Shown: positions 18,368 to 27,645 of the stretch, in pieces | How the letters are laid out: every line of letters begins with the position of its first letter | Position numbering within the stretch: position 1 is the stretch's first letter | DNA from: Candidatus Avelusimicrobium gallicola | Lineage (GTDB): Bacteria > Elusimicrobiota > Elusimicrobia > Elusimicrobiales > UBA9959 | Direction of reading: 5' to 3' | Assembly (NCBI GenBank): GCA_020722185.1 | Contig: DYLH01000004.1 | Location: forward strand, 7,882 to 65,283 | Length of the DNA stretch: 57,402 nt | Made by a program: the position numbers and the translations under genes | Notes under the pieces: generated by a model | Databases searched by the model: none | The model's input: the letters and a program-made list of their open reading frames with translations, nothing else | Told to the model about the DNA's origin: nothing

Positions 18368-19704
18368 TTGTTTATTGCCTCTTTTATTATCTCGCTCATT
18401 GTCGGATGAGCAAATATCATTGAATTGACTTGTTTTAAAGTGAGTTTCATTGACACTGCAAGAGCCATTGTATGTATTATTTCAGTTGCCGATCCTCCTA
18501 CAATTTGTGCCCCCCTTATGATATCGTTTTCATCGCATACTATCTGGCAAAAGCCTTCAGTGTTCATTGAGGCCACAGCTCGACCAAGAACCTGAAAGAA
18601 AGATTTTTTGATTTTTACTTTGATATTGGCTTTTTCTGCCGCTTTCTTATTCATTCCAACAGATGCCAATTCTGGCCATGTGTATATACAAGACGGCGCT
18701 AGCTTTGAATCAAAAGAGATATTGTGCCCAAATATATTTTCTGCGGCTATATCTCCCTGCCTTTCAGCGCTATGAGCAAGTAGAGAGATGCCATTTACAT
18801 CGCCAATGGCATAAACCTTTGGATTGCTGGTTTGAAGTTGAGTAGATACCTCTACCCATCTTTGAGCTCTTATACCGGCGTTTTCAAGGCCAAGTTTTTC
18901 TAATGATGGCTTTCTTCCGGTTGAGACAAGTATTTCATCGGCTTCTATAACTTGAGAATTTTCAAGAATAAGGTTTTTCTTCCCGTTTTCAAATTTTATA
19001 TCAGAAGTCTTTACTCCAAGATGAAATTTTACTCCTCTTTTTTCAAGCGAATTTTTAAGTATTTTTACAGCTTGTTGGTCTTCAAATGGAAGTATTTCAT
19101 CGAGCAGTTCAACTATATTTATTTCACTGCCTAAAGAATTGAAAAAACAAGCCATTTCAAGGCCTATTACCCCGGCGCCGACAATGGTCAGTCTTTTTGG
19201 AAATTTCTCAAGCTCAAAAATTGAGTCTGAGTCTACCAGTTTATCTTTGAATGAGCTAAAAGGCGGAGGATATGCAGGTTCAGTGCCGCAGGCAAGAACC
19301 GCAAAGTCAAAATTCAGTATTTTTTCTCCGGATGGTGAAGAAACCTTTACAGAATTTGGAGAAATAAAAGATGCCTTTCCTCTTATTATTTCTATCTTCT
19401 TCATCGTAAAGAGCTTTTCGAGGGAAGTCCTTAAATTTGAGACTATATTCCTTTTGTGTTCCTTTATCTTTTCCCAAGAGAATCCTGGTTCCTGAAAAGT
19501 GTTTTCAAAGAAATTTGAAAGTTCTTCAAAATGACTTTTCCTATGTCCTATTTCAAGCAATGCTTTAGAAGGTATGCATCCTCTGTTTAAACATGTTCCT
19601 CCAAATTCAGATTTTTCTATAACTGAAACATCTGCTCCAAGACTCTTTAATTTAAGAGCTGCTGGATATCCACCTGGTCCGCCACCTATAACTATGACTT
19701 TCAT
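18364..19704 (-). CDS. lpdA: Dihydrolipoyl dehydrogenase
   Basis: VIGGGPGGYPAALKLKSLGADVSVIEKSEFGGTCLNRGCIPSKALL; YAIGDVNG; AHPTMSEII. Confidence 0.93.
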   Translation of the reverse strand: MKVIVIGGGPGGYPAALKLKSLGADVSVIEKSEFGGTCLNRGCIPSKALLEIGHRKSHFEELSNFFENTFQEPGFSWEKIKEHKRNIVSNLRTSLEKLFTMKKIEIIRGKASFISPNSVKVSSPSGEKILNFDFAVLACGTEPAYPPPFSSFKDKLVDSDSIFELEKFPKRLTIVGAGVIGLEMACFFNSLGSEINIVELLDEILPFEDQQAVKILKNSLEKRGVKFHLGVKTSDIKFENGKKNLILENSQVIEADEILVSTGRKPSLEKLGLENAGIRAQRWVEVSTQLQTSNPKVYAIGDVNGISLLAHSAERQGDIAAENIFGHNISFDSKLAPSCIYTWPELASVGMNKKAAEKANIKVKIKKSFFQVLGRAVASMNTEGFCQIVCDENDIIRGAQIVGGSATEIIHTMALAVSMKLTLKQVNSMIFAHPTMSEIIKEAINK

Positions 19705-19713
19705 ATGTTCTCC

Positions 19714-20889
19714 TTATCTTACAATTTTGATAACAATCATTTTTTCAAATTCAAGTATCAGTTTTTCAAGTGATTTGCCCAATGTTTCAGATAAATTTTC
19801 CTGAAATTTTACTTTATTAAAATCTGACAAAGCATTCAATTTCATCTTTGAATCAGAGATTTCTAATACCGCTTTGATATTATCTCCCTTATCTAAAGAA
19901 GCCAAAGAGAAAAACTGGATATCAATCAAGTTGGATTTAACTGAAAAATTTATTTCGCTTTCTGATTTTTTTGATTTGGCATATATTGAAAGATTTTCAA
20001 TTGAGAAATCTTTTTCTGAGAGTATATTTTTCCCAAGAGCTTTTTCCGCCATTTCAATGTTAAGGCTGAAAGAGGGAAAATTCTTTTTCAATGAAGGGAC
20101 AAAAAGATTTTTAATTTCTAGCTCAGAATTGAAATTTGAAAACAATTTTTTATCCATATCTAAAAAATGTCCAGAGAATGATAAAGATTTAACTGAAACT
20201 TGGTCATATAAGATGTTTTCCATATCTGTATCTATTTTAGCGCTTTTAAGCAGCGCATAGTCATATACCAGATCTCCTTCACTTTGAAGATCTGCGGAAA
20301 AAAATTTTTTTTCTTTTATTCCAGAAAGTTTGGTTGAAAGTGAAAAAAAGAAATTGCCACCGGTTGAGGATCGGTGCAATATAGATAAATCGCATTTATC
20401 AAGGGAAATTTCCATATTATTCAGAAAAAAAGAAACAAAAAAATCTTCGAAAGAAAATTCTTTTGCATTCCAGACAAGCTGTATTGGCTTTTGAGAAGGG
20501 GGAAGAAGGTTTAACAAATCTTCAAAATTCCATTTTCCTTGAGTGTTTTCAATCCTTAATTTTCCGCCATAAAATGCTACTTTTTCAAAAACAAGCTCGC
20601 CATCTATGAATTTTTTTTCATTTATCTTTATTTCAGCTCTTTTAAATGATAAAAAATCTGTCTTTCCATCTTTTTCCTTTATCAAGGCATCTTTTATTAC
20701 GAGCCCGTCAACTACGGAGTAGGACACAGAGCCTATATTTACTTTTCTTCCTGTTTTTTTAGAAAGATATTGCGATGCTTTAGCTACTATAATTTCTCCA
20801 TGTTTTTGAGCTTTATAATAGATTATTGACAAAGGAATTGATGCGGTCATCAATATTACTGACAGTATGATTTTGCTCTTTTTGCTCAT
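19714..20889 (-). CDS. AsmA-like membrane-anchored protein (second copy)
   Basis: N-terminal TM; KTGRKVNIGSVSYSVVDGLVIKDALIKEKDGK…GGKLRIENTQGKWNFEDLLNLLPP resembles the 8.4-10.6 kb protein. Confidence 0.65.
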   Translation of the reverse strand: MSKKSKIILSVILMTASIPLSIIYYKAQKHGEIIVAKASQYLSKKTGRKVNIGSVSYSVVDGLVIKDALIKEKDGKTDFLSFKRAEIKINEKKFIDGELVFEKVAFYGGKLRIENTQGKWNFEDLLNLLPPSQKPIQLVWNAKEFSFEDFFVSFFLNNMEISLDKCDLSILHRSSTGGNFFFSLSTKLSGIKEKKFFSADLQSEGDLVYDYALLKSAKIDTDMENILYDQVSVKSLSFSGHFLDMDKKLFSNFNSELEIKNLFVPSLKKNFPSFSLNIEMAEKALGKNILSEKDFSIENLSIYAKSKKSESEINFSVKSNLIDIQFFSLASLDKGDNIKAVLEISDSKMKLNALSDFNKVKFQENLSETLGKSLEKLILEFEKMIVIKIVR

Positions 20890-21022
20890 AAGCAGATCAG
20901 CTGAAAAAGTATACTGACACTCGTAGTGGTTTACTCAATAATACACTTTTCCAGTGAAACCTAATATAGATTGTAGTAAAAAAGCAGTTTTTTGGTAAAA
21001 TATGCCAAATAATGGAGGATAT

Positions 21023-22333
21023 ATGGATGTTCTTTTTCTGTCCAGACTTCAATTTGCTGTCACTGCTGGATTTCATTTCCTTTTTGTTCCAATGACTCTT
21101 GGCGTAGTGGTTCTCATTGCCATAATGCAGACATTGTGGTATAGAACAAATGACGAGGCATGGCTTAAGCTAAGCAAATTCTTTGGCAGGCTTTTTCTTA
21201 TAAATTTTGCCATAGGCGTGGTGACAGGTATTTCTCTTGAATTTCAATTTGGAATGAATTGGGCTAGATACTCTAAATATGTCGGAGATATATTCGGAGT
21301 TCCTCTGGCAATAGAGGCCACAGCCGCTTTCTTTCTGGAATCTACTTTTCTTGGACTGTGGATATTTGGTTGGAATAAAATAAGCAAAAAGATTCACCTT
21401 TTCTCTGTGTGGATGGTTGCAATAGGCTCTAATCTTTCTGCTTTGTGGATACTCTTTGCCAATGCCTTTATGCAGTATCCAGTGGGATTTAATGTGGTCA
21501 ATGGAAGAGTTGAGCTTGTTGATTTTGCATCTTTTATAATGAGCCGCTATGGCTGGGTTAAATTCTTTCACACTGTTTTCGCCTCTTATTGTGTGGGAGC
21601 TTTTTTTGTGATGGCTGTTTCCGCCTGGCACATATTAAAGAAAAAAAATGGAGCTGAAACCTTTAAAAAATCGTTTAAATTGGCTTCCTGTTTTTTGCTA
21701 GCAAGTTCAGCGCTCGTTTTTGTATTTGGCGATTTTCATGCCAAGGATATATCTCTTTTTCAGCCTTCAAAATTTGCAGCCATGGAATCTGTTTGGGATA
21801 GCGGGAAGGGTATGTCATATCCTCTGATTGTTCTGCCAGATGAAAAAAATGAGAGGAATATGCTAGAAGCAATTAAGATCCCCTATATGCTGAGCATTTT
21901 AGCCACATATGATCCACATGGCGAGATAAAGGGACTTAGGGATATACCTAGAGAAGATAGACCGCCAGTAATCCTTACTTTTTTAAGTTTTAGATTGATG
22001 GTAGTTCTTGGCATCTTGTTTATCTTTATATCTATTCTAAGCGCATGGCTTTCATGGAAAGATAAAATTGAAAATCCTCTTTTTTTAAAAGTTATTATTT
22101 TTTCTCTCCCATTGCCTTATCTAGCTATGCAGCTTGGTTGGATAGTAGCTGAAGTGGGAAGACAACCATGGGCTGTCTATGGACTTTTAAGAACTGCCGA
22201 TGCTGTGAGCGCCAATCTCTCATCTGGGCAGGTCTGGTTTTCTTTGATTGGATATTTCTTGATGTACTCATTCCTTGGATTTACTGGTTTTTATCTTATG
22301 CTTAAAAATGCTTCAAAAGAGCTAGGAAGTTGA
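21023..22333 (+). CDS. cydA: Cytochrome bd ubiquinol oxidase subunit I
   Basis: MDVLFLSRLQFAVTAGFHFLFVPMTLG, FAIGVVTGISLEFQFGMNW, GLRDIPREDRPPV, GWIVAEVGRQPWAVYGLLRT; GGAGG RBS. Confidence 0.96.
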   Translation: MDVLFLSRLQFAVTAGFHFLFVPMTLGVVVLIAIMQTLWYRTNDEAWLKLSKFFGRLFLINFAIGVVTGISLEFQFGMNWARYSKYVGDIFGVPLAIEATAAFFLESTFLGLWIFGWNKISKKIHLFSVWMVAIGSNLSALWILFANAFMQYPVGFNVVNGRVELVDFASFIMSRYGWVKFFHTVFASYCVGAFFVMAVSAWHILKKKNGAETFKKSFKLASCFLLASSALVFVFGDFHAKDISLFQPSKFAAMESVWDSGKGMSYPLIVLPDEKNERNMLEAIKIPYMLSILATYDPHGEIKGLRDIPREDRPPVILTFLSFRLMVVLGILFIFISILSAWLSWKDKIENPLFLKVIIFSLPLPYLAMQLGWIVAEVGRQPWAVYGLLRTADAVSANLSSGQVWFSLIGYFLMYSFLGFTGFYLMLKNASKELGS

Positions 22334-22342
22334 GGAGGCTAA

Positions 22343-23359
22343 ATGGAAAATCTTCAAATAGTATGGTATGTGTTGTGGGCGGTTTTGTGGATTGCATATT
22401 TTGTGACAGATGGTTTTGATCTGGGAGCTGGCATATTGATGAACTTTATTTCAAGGAAAGATAATGAAAAGAGAGCCATTATAAATTCCATAGGACCTTT
22501 CTGGGATGGGAATGAAGTGTGGCTCATTACAGCTGGTGGCGCGACTTTTGCAGCTTTCCCAAATGCCTATGCCTATATGTTTAGTTGGCTTTATGTGCCA
22601 CTTTTTCTCATACTTTTTGGACTAATAATGAGAGGAGTATCTTTTGAATTGAGGGGGAAAACTGAAAGCCCAAAAATATGGGATTTTTTTATATTTTTAG
22701 GGAGCCTTTTCCCAGCGGCTCTTTTAGGAGCTGCCTTTGGAAATTTATGGGCGGGTTTACCTATAGATTCCAATGGCTATAATGGCGGACTTGTTGGACT
22801 TCTAAATTTAAGTGGTTTGCTTGTCGCTATATCTTTGCCTATCTTTTTGTGCCTTCATGGACTTTTATGGCTTTCACATAAAATAGAAGGGGAATTATTT
22901 GAAAAAGTAAGGAAATTATCCAATACTTTTTGGTATGTATCCATAATTACCTTTGTCATTTTTATTGTATTTCTTCCCATTCAAAAAAATCCTAACTTTG
23001 AGAAATATTCTGTCTCAGGTATACTGTGTATTCTGTTTTACATATTTTCGGCAATAGCCTTGATTTCGGTTAAAAAAATGCTTGATAAGGAAGAGATGTT
23101 CTACGCATTTATATCTTCTTTTTTATTCCTTGCTTTTTGGTTTGCTGCTGGTTTTGCCGGACAATATCCCAATCTATTGCCTTCCACACTTGGCTTTAAT
23201 GTAAGTGCTTTTAATGCATCTTCCAGTCATTATACACTGAGGATTATGACGCTTGTGGCTCTTATTTTTGTGCCTATAGTCATAGGCTATCAAATCTGGG
23301 TGTATAAACTGCTCAATCACAAAGTAAATCCCGATAAAATTGAGACGCTACATTACTGA
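22343..23359 (+). CDS. cydB: Cytochrome bd ubiquinol oxidase subunit II
   Basis: FVTDGFDLGAGILMNFI, GPFWDGNEVWLITAGGATFAAFPNAYA, LRGVSFELRGK-like segment. Confidence 0.96.
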   Translation: MENLQIVWYVLWAVLWIAYFVTDGFDLGAGILMNFISRKDNEKRAIINSIGPFWDGNEVWLITAGGATFAAFPNAYAYMFSWLYVPLFLILFGLIMRGVSFELRGKTESPKIWDFFIFLGSLFPAALLGAAFGNLWAGLPIDSNGYNGGLVGLLNLSGLLVAISLPIFLCLHGLLWLSHKIEGELFEKVRKLSNTFWYVSIITFVIFIVFLPIQKNPNFEKYSVSGILCILFYIFSAIALISVKKMLDKEEMFYAFISSFLFLAFWFAAGFAGQYPNLLPSTLGFNVSAFNASSSHYTLRIMTLVALIFVPIVIGYQIWVYKLLNHKVNPDKIETLHY

Positions 23360-23375
23360 TTTGGCGCCATATAGT

Positions 23376-24491
23376 TTATTTTTTCTCTATGTCTGGCGCT
23401 TTTGATAGATAAGAGCCGTCTTTATTTTTACGTACAGTCCAGATATTGCCGGAATTCCACGCGAAAGCTTGAAGAATTCCTTCGCCAGACATTTTGATAG
23501 ATACTATTATCCTTTGTGGATCTGAAACTGAAGCTTTTTCATAATAGTCGTTGTAGGCATAATATATGTTTTTGGTAGAACAAGAAATTGCAATAGGTCT
23601 TGAATTTAGCTGGAAAGATTGCAATTCATTTAATTCTGCATTGTTTATTCTTTTTTTTAGAATATTCTCCTTTTCATCAAGAGTCCAAACATAAATGCCA
23701 TCAAAGCAGAATTGTGAAAATCCTGAAAATGGTCCGCTTTTTTCAAGTATTGTAAATTGTTCGTCTTTGGCCCTTCTCACTAAATATCCATCATCAGAGA
23801 GAAAAACAAATTGAGTTATAAAATCACTGGCATAGCGATAAATGTCATAAGGGATTTTCTTCACTTTTGCGCTGGAGAGGTCTTTTTGCGAGTATTTGAA
23901 AATGGTTTGAAGCAGCCAGTTGTATAGATACACATTTTCAGAATCAAAAAGAATTCCTGAGATATTGTCATCTGCTATTTTGACTGAATCTGGATAAATC
24001 GCTTTAAGTGTGTTTTCTCTTTCCTTTTTTATGCCATAAAAATATGAAAAAAATACTGTCAGAATAAATAGCACAGATGTAGCAGTGATAATAGGCCATA
24101 TCTTCTTTTTTCTTGGCTTGAACTCTATTTTTTTAAGTATTGCCGTTCTGGTCAGAGAAAATACACTGGCGGCCTCTTCCGGCACCCATGGATATTGTAT
24201 GCAAGAAAAAGCGCCGAGCCTTAGATATTTTCTCTCAGATTCGCTATCTCTTTTTTTCAGCATAATACACACAGGCAAAGATGGGGTATGTCTTTTTAAC
24301 TCCCTTAGGCATATTTCAGCTGAAGGATCGCTGTTTTCGGTTACAAATACTGCCACAGGCTGTGTCCGTTCTATCAATTCAAAAGCGTCATTTAAATCTC
24401 TGGCAAATACAGGGTCTGCTCCAGCCAGCCTGAAAAAAGTTCTTAAAGTTGCTATTTCATTTTCATTAGAAATGGCTATTATTTCTCTCAT
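23376..24491 (-). CDS. Degenerate receiver-like domain + TM helix + periplasmic/propeller-like C-terminal domain
   Basis: REIIAISNENEIATLRTFFRLAGADPVFARDLNDAFELIERTQPVAVFVTENSD… resembles a REC fold without phosphoacceptor Asp; KKKIWPIITATSVLFILTVFFSYFYGI TM; C-terminal repeats with W/Y-rich strands. Confidence 0.55.
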   Translation of the reverse strand: MREIIAISNENEIATLRTFFRLAGADPVFARDLNDAFELIERTQPVAVFVTENSDPSAEICLRELKRHTPSLPVCIMLKKRDSESERKYLRLGAFSCIQYPWVPEEAASVFSLTRTAILKKIEFKPRKKKIWPIITATSVLFILTVFFSYFYGIKKERENTLKAIYPDSVKIADDNISGILFDSENVYLYNWLLQTIFKYSQKDLSSAKVKKIPYDIYRYASDFITQFVFLSDDGYLVRRAKDEQFTILEKSGPFSGFSQFCFDGIYVWTLDEKENILKKRINNAELNELQSFQLNSRPIAISCSTKNIYYAYNDYYEKASVSDPQRIIVSIKMSGEGILQAFAWNSGNIWTVRKNKDGSYLSKAPDIEKK

Positions 24492-24492
24492 T

Positions 24493-25803
24493 TTATTTCT
24501 CTACTGGTGGCGGTATTCTCAAAACTGCTCCGTCTTCAGGCAGGCCTTTAAATATTTTATCTTGATTTGCGTCATATATGATTTGCCAGAGGTTTTGATT
24601 GCCGTAGTATTTAGCAGCTATTGATCTCAAGGTGTCTCCGGGCTGAGTTTTGTGATATTTGGGCCATACCTCCGGTTTTTTTATAATTTTATGTCTTTGT
24701 GGCGGATTTTTCTTTTTAAATTGGGCATCAATAGCTTCTATCTCTAAATTTTTGACTTTTTCTTGCAGTTCGATTAGTCTGCTCTGCATTATAGCCAGAT
24801 CTGATTCGAGTATGCCTTTGCCTGTTTGATATTTTGTCACTTCAACTTCAAGAGAATTTTTTTGTTTATTTAAATCTTCTATTTTTGAGTTTATTTCTTT
24901 AAGTCTTTGAGAGGCTTCTATAACCATTTTCTCATTAAATGTGGGGGCCTCGAACTTGTATGTCAGGCTCATTTCGTAAACTCCGCCTGGAGATTTAAAT
25001 CCATCCAATGGCAGTGAGTAGGTGAAATTACACACAAGAGGATCTGTGTTGTATCCAAATCCAAGAGTTATATAATCCCTGCCATTTATGTTTATTCCTT
25101 TTCCGATTCTGGCTCTGAAAAGATCATTAAAAAAACTTCTCTCTATTCCGGGGAAAAATTCCGCATAGCCGCCTCTTATTCTTAAATCTATGGCGAATAT
25201 TGTGTCTTCGTGTTTATAAGAATTAGCTATGGTTAGTGTTGCAAAAGATCTCCCAAGACCTAAATCAAGATCTGAAAGCGCAAGTCCTGTTCTGAGACCT
25301 TTATAAGATCTAAAGATTACACCAGCGTCAAATCCCAATCCAAGGTGGCTTTTCTCAGGGTATCTAAGACTCACTATTCTAAAATTTGTTCCCCATAGCA
25401 TTGGAAGCTGTAAATACTTCATTGTAAGCATATCTGAATATCCAAATAAAAAAGAGTCTCTATTGCCAAGTTGTGAATGTCTTAAAGCGTCATAACCAAA
25501 GCCAAAGACGCCCCTTTCCCTGAATGGCAGAGGTCTGGAATATGCGACTGAAAAATCGCCCATATCTCCAAATTGAGTTCGTCTTCTGGCCAGTCCTGAG
25601 GAAAGTTGAGTAGTTCTCATCTGTACAAGTCCAGCTGGATTATAGAAAATGGCGTATGGATCATCAGCTATTGAGGCAAAAGCGCTCCCCATAGAATTTG
25701 CTCTCGCCCCAGGATAAAGATTTGTGAAGTCTCCAGAAAAGGAATAAGAGTAAAGAAATAAAAGCTGAATAAAAAAAATCTTCACAAAGACTTTAATGCT
25801 CAT
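24493..25803 (-). CDS. PorV/PorQ-like outer-membrane protein fused to coiled coil and C-terminal LysM domain
   Basis: YPGARANSMGSAFASIADDPYAIFYNPAGLVQ (PorV-like), INSKIEDLNKQKNSLEVEVTKYQ… coiled coil, HKTQPGDTLRSIAAKYYGNQNLWQIIYDANQDKI (LysM). Confidence 0.8.
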   Translation of the reverse strand: MSIKVFVKIFFIQLLFLYSYSFSGDFTNLYPGARANSMGSAFASIADDPYAIFYNPAGLVQMRTTQLSSGLARRRTQFGDMGDFSVAYSRPLPFRERGVFGFGYDALRHSQLGNRDSFLFGYSDMLTMKYLQLPMLWGTNFRIVSLRYPEKSHLGLGFDAGVIFRSYKGLRTGLALSDLDLGLGRSFATLTIANSYKHEDTIFAIDLRIRGGYAEFFPGIERSFFNDLFRARIGKGININGRDYITLGFGYNTDPLVCNFTYSLPLDGFKSPGGVYEMSLTYKFEAPTFNEKMVIEASQRLKEINSKIEDLNKQKNSLEVEVTKYQTGKGILESDLAIMQSRLIELQEKVKNLEIEAIDAQFKKKNPPQRHKIIKKPEVWPKYHKTQPGDTLRSIAAKYYGNQNLWQIIYDANQDKIFKGLPEDGAVLRIPPPVEK

Positions 25804-25870
25804 AATTTGATATTATAATACTTTGGAAGTTAAGATTGTATTACGAAAATTTTAAAATACAGGAGGTACT

Positions 25871-27634
25871 ATGCTAAAGACAATTTTGTCTATCTTTATT
25901 TTTTCTCTGCCGGCAATGTGTCAAAATGAGATTTCAACTGCCACCGTCGCCAAAGCTTTGGAATCAGATAAACTATTCATAGTTTATCCTTATGAAGGTA
26001 TGTCTTTGTCTTCTTCAATTCAAAAAACTTTTGTTTTTGGCTCTATAAATCCTTCCACAGCTTCTCTTTATATAAACGGTGAAAAAGTTTTGCCCCATTC
26101 AAATGGAGGTTTTATAGCTTATGTTCCAGTAATGGGAGATTCTTTTAATGCTTCGCTCTTTGATGGCTATTCAACCCACACATACATAAGAAAAGTGAAC
26201 TTACCATCTGAGAAAAAAGAGACAGAAAAAAATGATATCTACATAAATCTTATCTCTCCAAATAAAAATATGGAGATAATGCCTGATGAATCAATTATCT
26301 TTTATGCCAAGGCTACTCCAGCTCAAGATCTCAAATGCTATATAAGCAATGGAGACAAGATATCATTTAAGGAAAATCCTGCCAAATCTGGCTCGTATTA
26401 TTCTGTTTATAGAGTTAAAAGATCGGATGAGGGAAAAACACTCTCTTTTAAACTTAAATTTAAGAAAGGTATTTTCTCTAGCAATTTCCATTTAAATCCT
26501 GTGGTGTCTGTAAAAGTTTTAGAAAGCTCATATCTTGTAAAAACATCAACTGATTATGTTGTGTTGAAAAATGAAATTTCTGGCGGATATACAATGTTTT
26601 TGCCAAAAGATGTAACACTTGAAGTTACCGGGAAGGTGGGAAGCTCTTACAGAGTAAAAGCGGGAAATTTGGTTTTGTGGTTAGACGAATCTAAAGCTTC
26701 TTTTTACTCTTCAATGCCAAGAAAAAATACAGAAACTGGAAATTTAGTTTTTTCCTCATCTGGAAATATTGTTTCTGCTAAATTCGCTATTTATGATAAG
26801 GTGCCATATATGGCTTTTGCGCAGGGGGGAAAATTCAATCTAGATCTTTTTAATACAAGCTTGCATACAAATTGGGTGATCTATGATTCCTCGGATACAC
26901 GCACTAAAAATGTGACATTCAGTCAAGAAGGCGAAGGCCATTCTTCTTTTACTTTTAATTTTAGGGAAGATATTTGGGGTTATTCTATGGAATACTCCAC
27001 CAATTCACTTATAATAAATTTTAAATTCAAGCCTGCTTATGAAGGAAAATATCCAAATCCTTTGAAAGGTATAAAGATAGTCCTTGATCCTGGACATTCT
27101 CCAAAAAGAATTCCTCCATTTGATGGCGCTGTAGGTCCAAGTGGATATTTTGAGTTTGAGGCAAATAAGGCCATAGCTGATAAACTTGCCTTGAAACTTC
27201 AAAAATTGGGCGCTTCTGTGTATATGACAAGAATTGGAGATGAAAATGTTCCTTTAACTGATAGACCGCTCATAGCCAAAAAATTTGATGCAGATATATT
27301 CATAAGCATTCACAATAATGCTATCCCGGATGGAGAGGATCCTTTTTCAAAACCAAGGGGTTTTCAAGTGTATTATCACCATCCAAATTCTATGCCTCTT
27401 GCCAAATCTATTCATAAGGCTTTTCTTAAAAATGTGCCACTTCCAGATGAAGGACTTAGGTATGGAGATTATCATGTGATAAGGCAGACATATATGCCCG
27501 CAATACTTATTGAAAATGCGTATATGATATTGCCTCAGCAAGAGGAAATGCTTAAAAGCGAAAAGGGAATAGAGACTTTTGCAAGCGCTATAACTTCTGG
27601 AATACTTGATTTCTTCAATATACACAAGGATTGA
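25871..27634 (+). CDS. N-acetylmuramoyl-L-alanine amidase (Amidase_3) with long N-terminal region
   Basis: IKIVLDPGHSPK, GYFEFEANKAIADKLALKLQKLGASVYMTRIGDENVPLTDRPLIAKKFDADIFISIHNNA, ILIENAYMI; signal peptide; GGAGGT RBS. Confidence 0.88.
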   Translation: MLKTILSIFIFSLPAMCQNEISTATVAKALESDKLFIVYPYEGMSLSSSIQKTFVFGSINPSTASLYINGEKVLPHSNGGFIAYVPVMGDSFNASLFDGYSTHTYIRKVNLPSEKKETEKNDIYINLISPNKNMEIMPDESIIFYAKATPAQDLKCYISNGDKISFKENPAKSGSYYSVYRVKRSDEGKTLSFKLKFKKGIFSSNFHLNPVVSVKVLESSYLVKTSTDYVVLKNEISGGYTMFLPKDVTLEVTGKVGSSYRVKAGNLVLWLDESKASFYSSMPRKNTETGNLVFSSSGNIVSAKFAIYDKVPYMAFAQGGKFNLDLFNTSLHTNWVIYDSSDTRTKNVTFSQEGEGHSSFTFNFREDIWGYSMEYSTNSLIINFKFKPAYEGKYPNPLKGIKIVLDPGHSPKRIPPFDGAVGPSGYFEFEANKAIADKLALKLQKLGASVYMTRIGDENVPLTDRPLIAKKFDADIFISIHNNAIPDGEDPFSKPRGFQVYYHHPNSMPLAKSIHKAFLKNVPLPDEGLRYGDYHVIRQTYMPAILIENAYMILPQQEEMLKSEKGIETFASAITSGILDFFNIHKD

Positions 27635-27645
27635 GAGGAGATGAA

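Noticed and set aside
21170-21872. Minus-strand ORFs (153 and 65 aa) inside cydA
   Set aside because: Antisense to a strongly conserved gene; composition atypical.
24085-24624. 179-aa plus-strand ORF
   Set aside because: Antisense to the pseudo-receiver gene and the end of the PorV-LysM gene; no recognisable motif.
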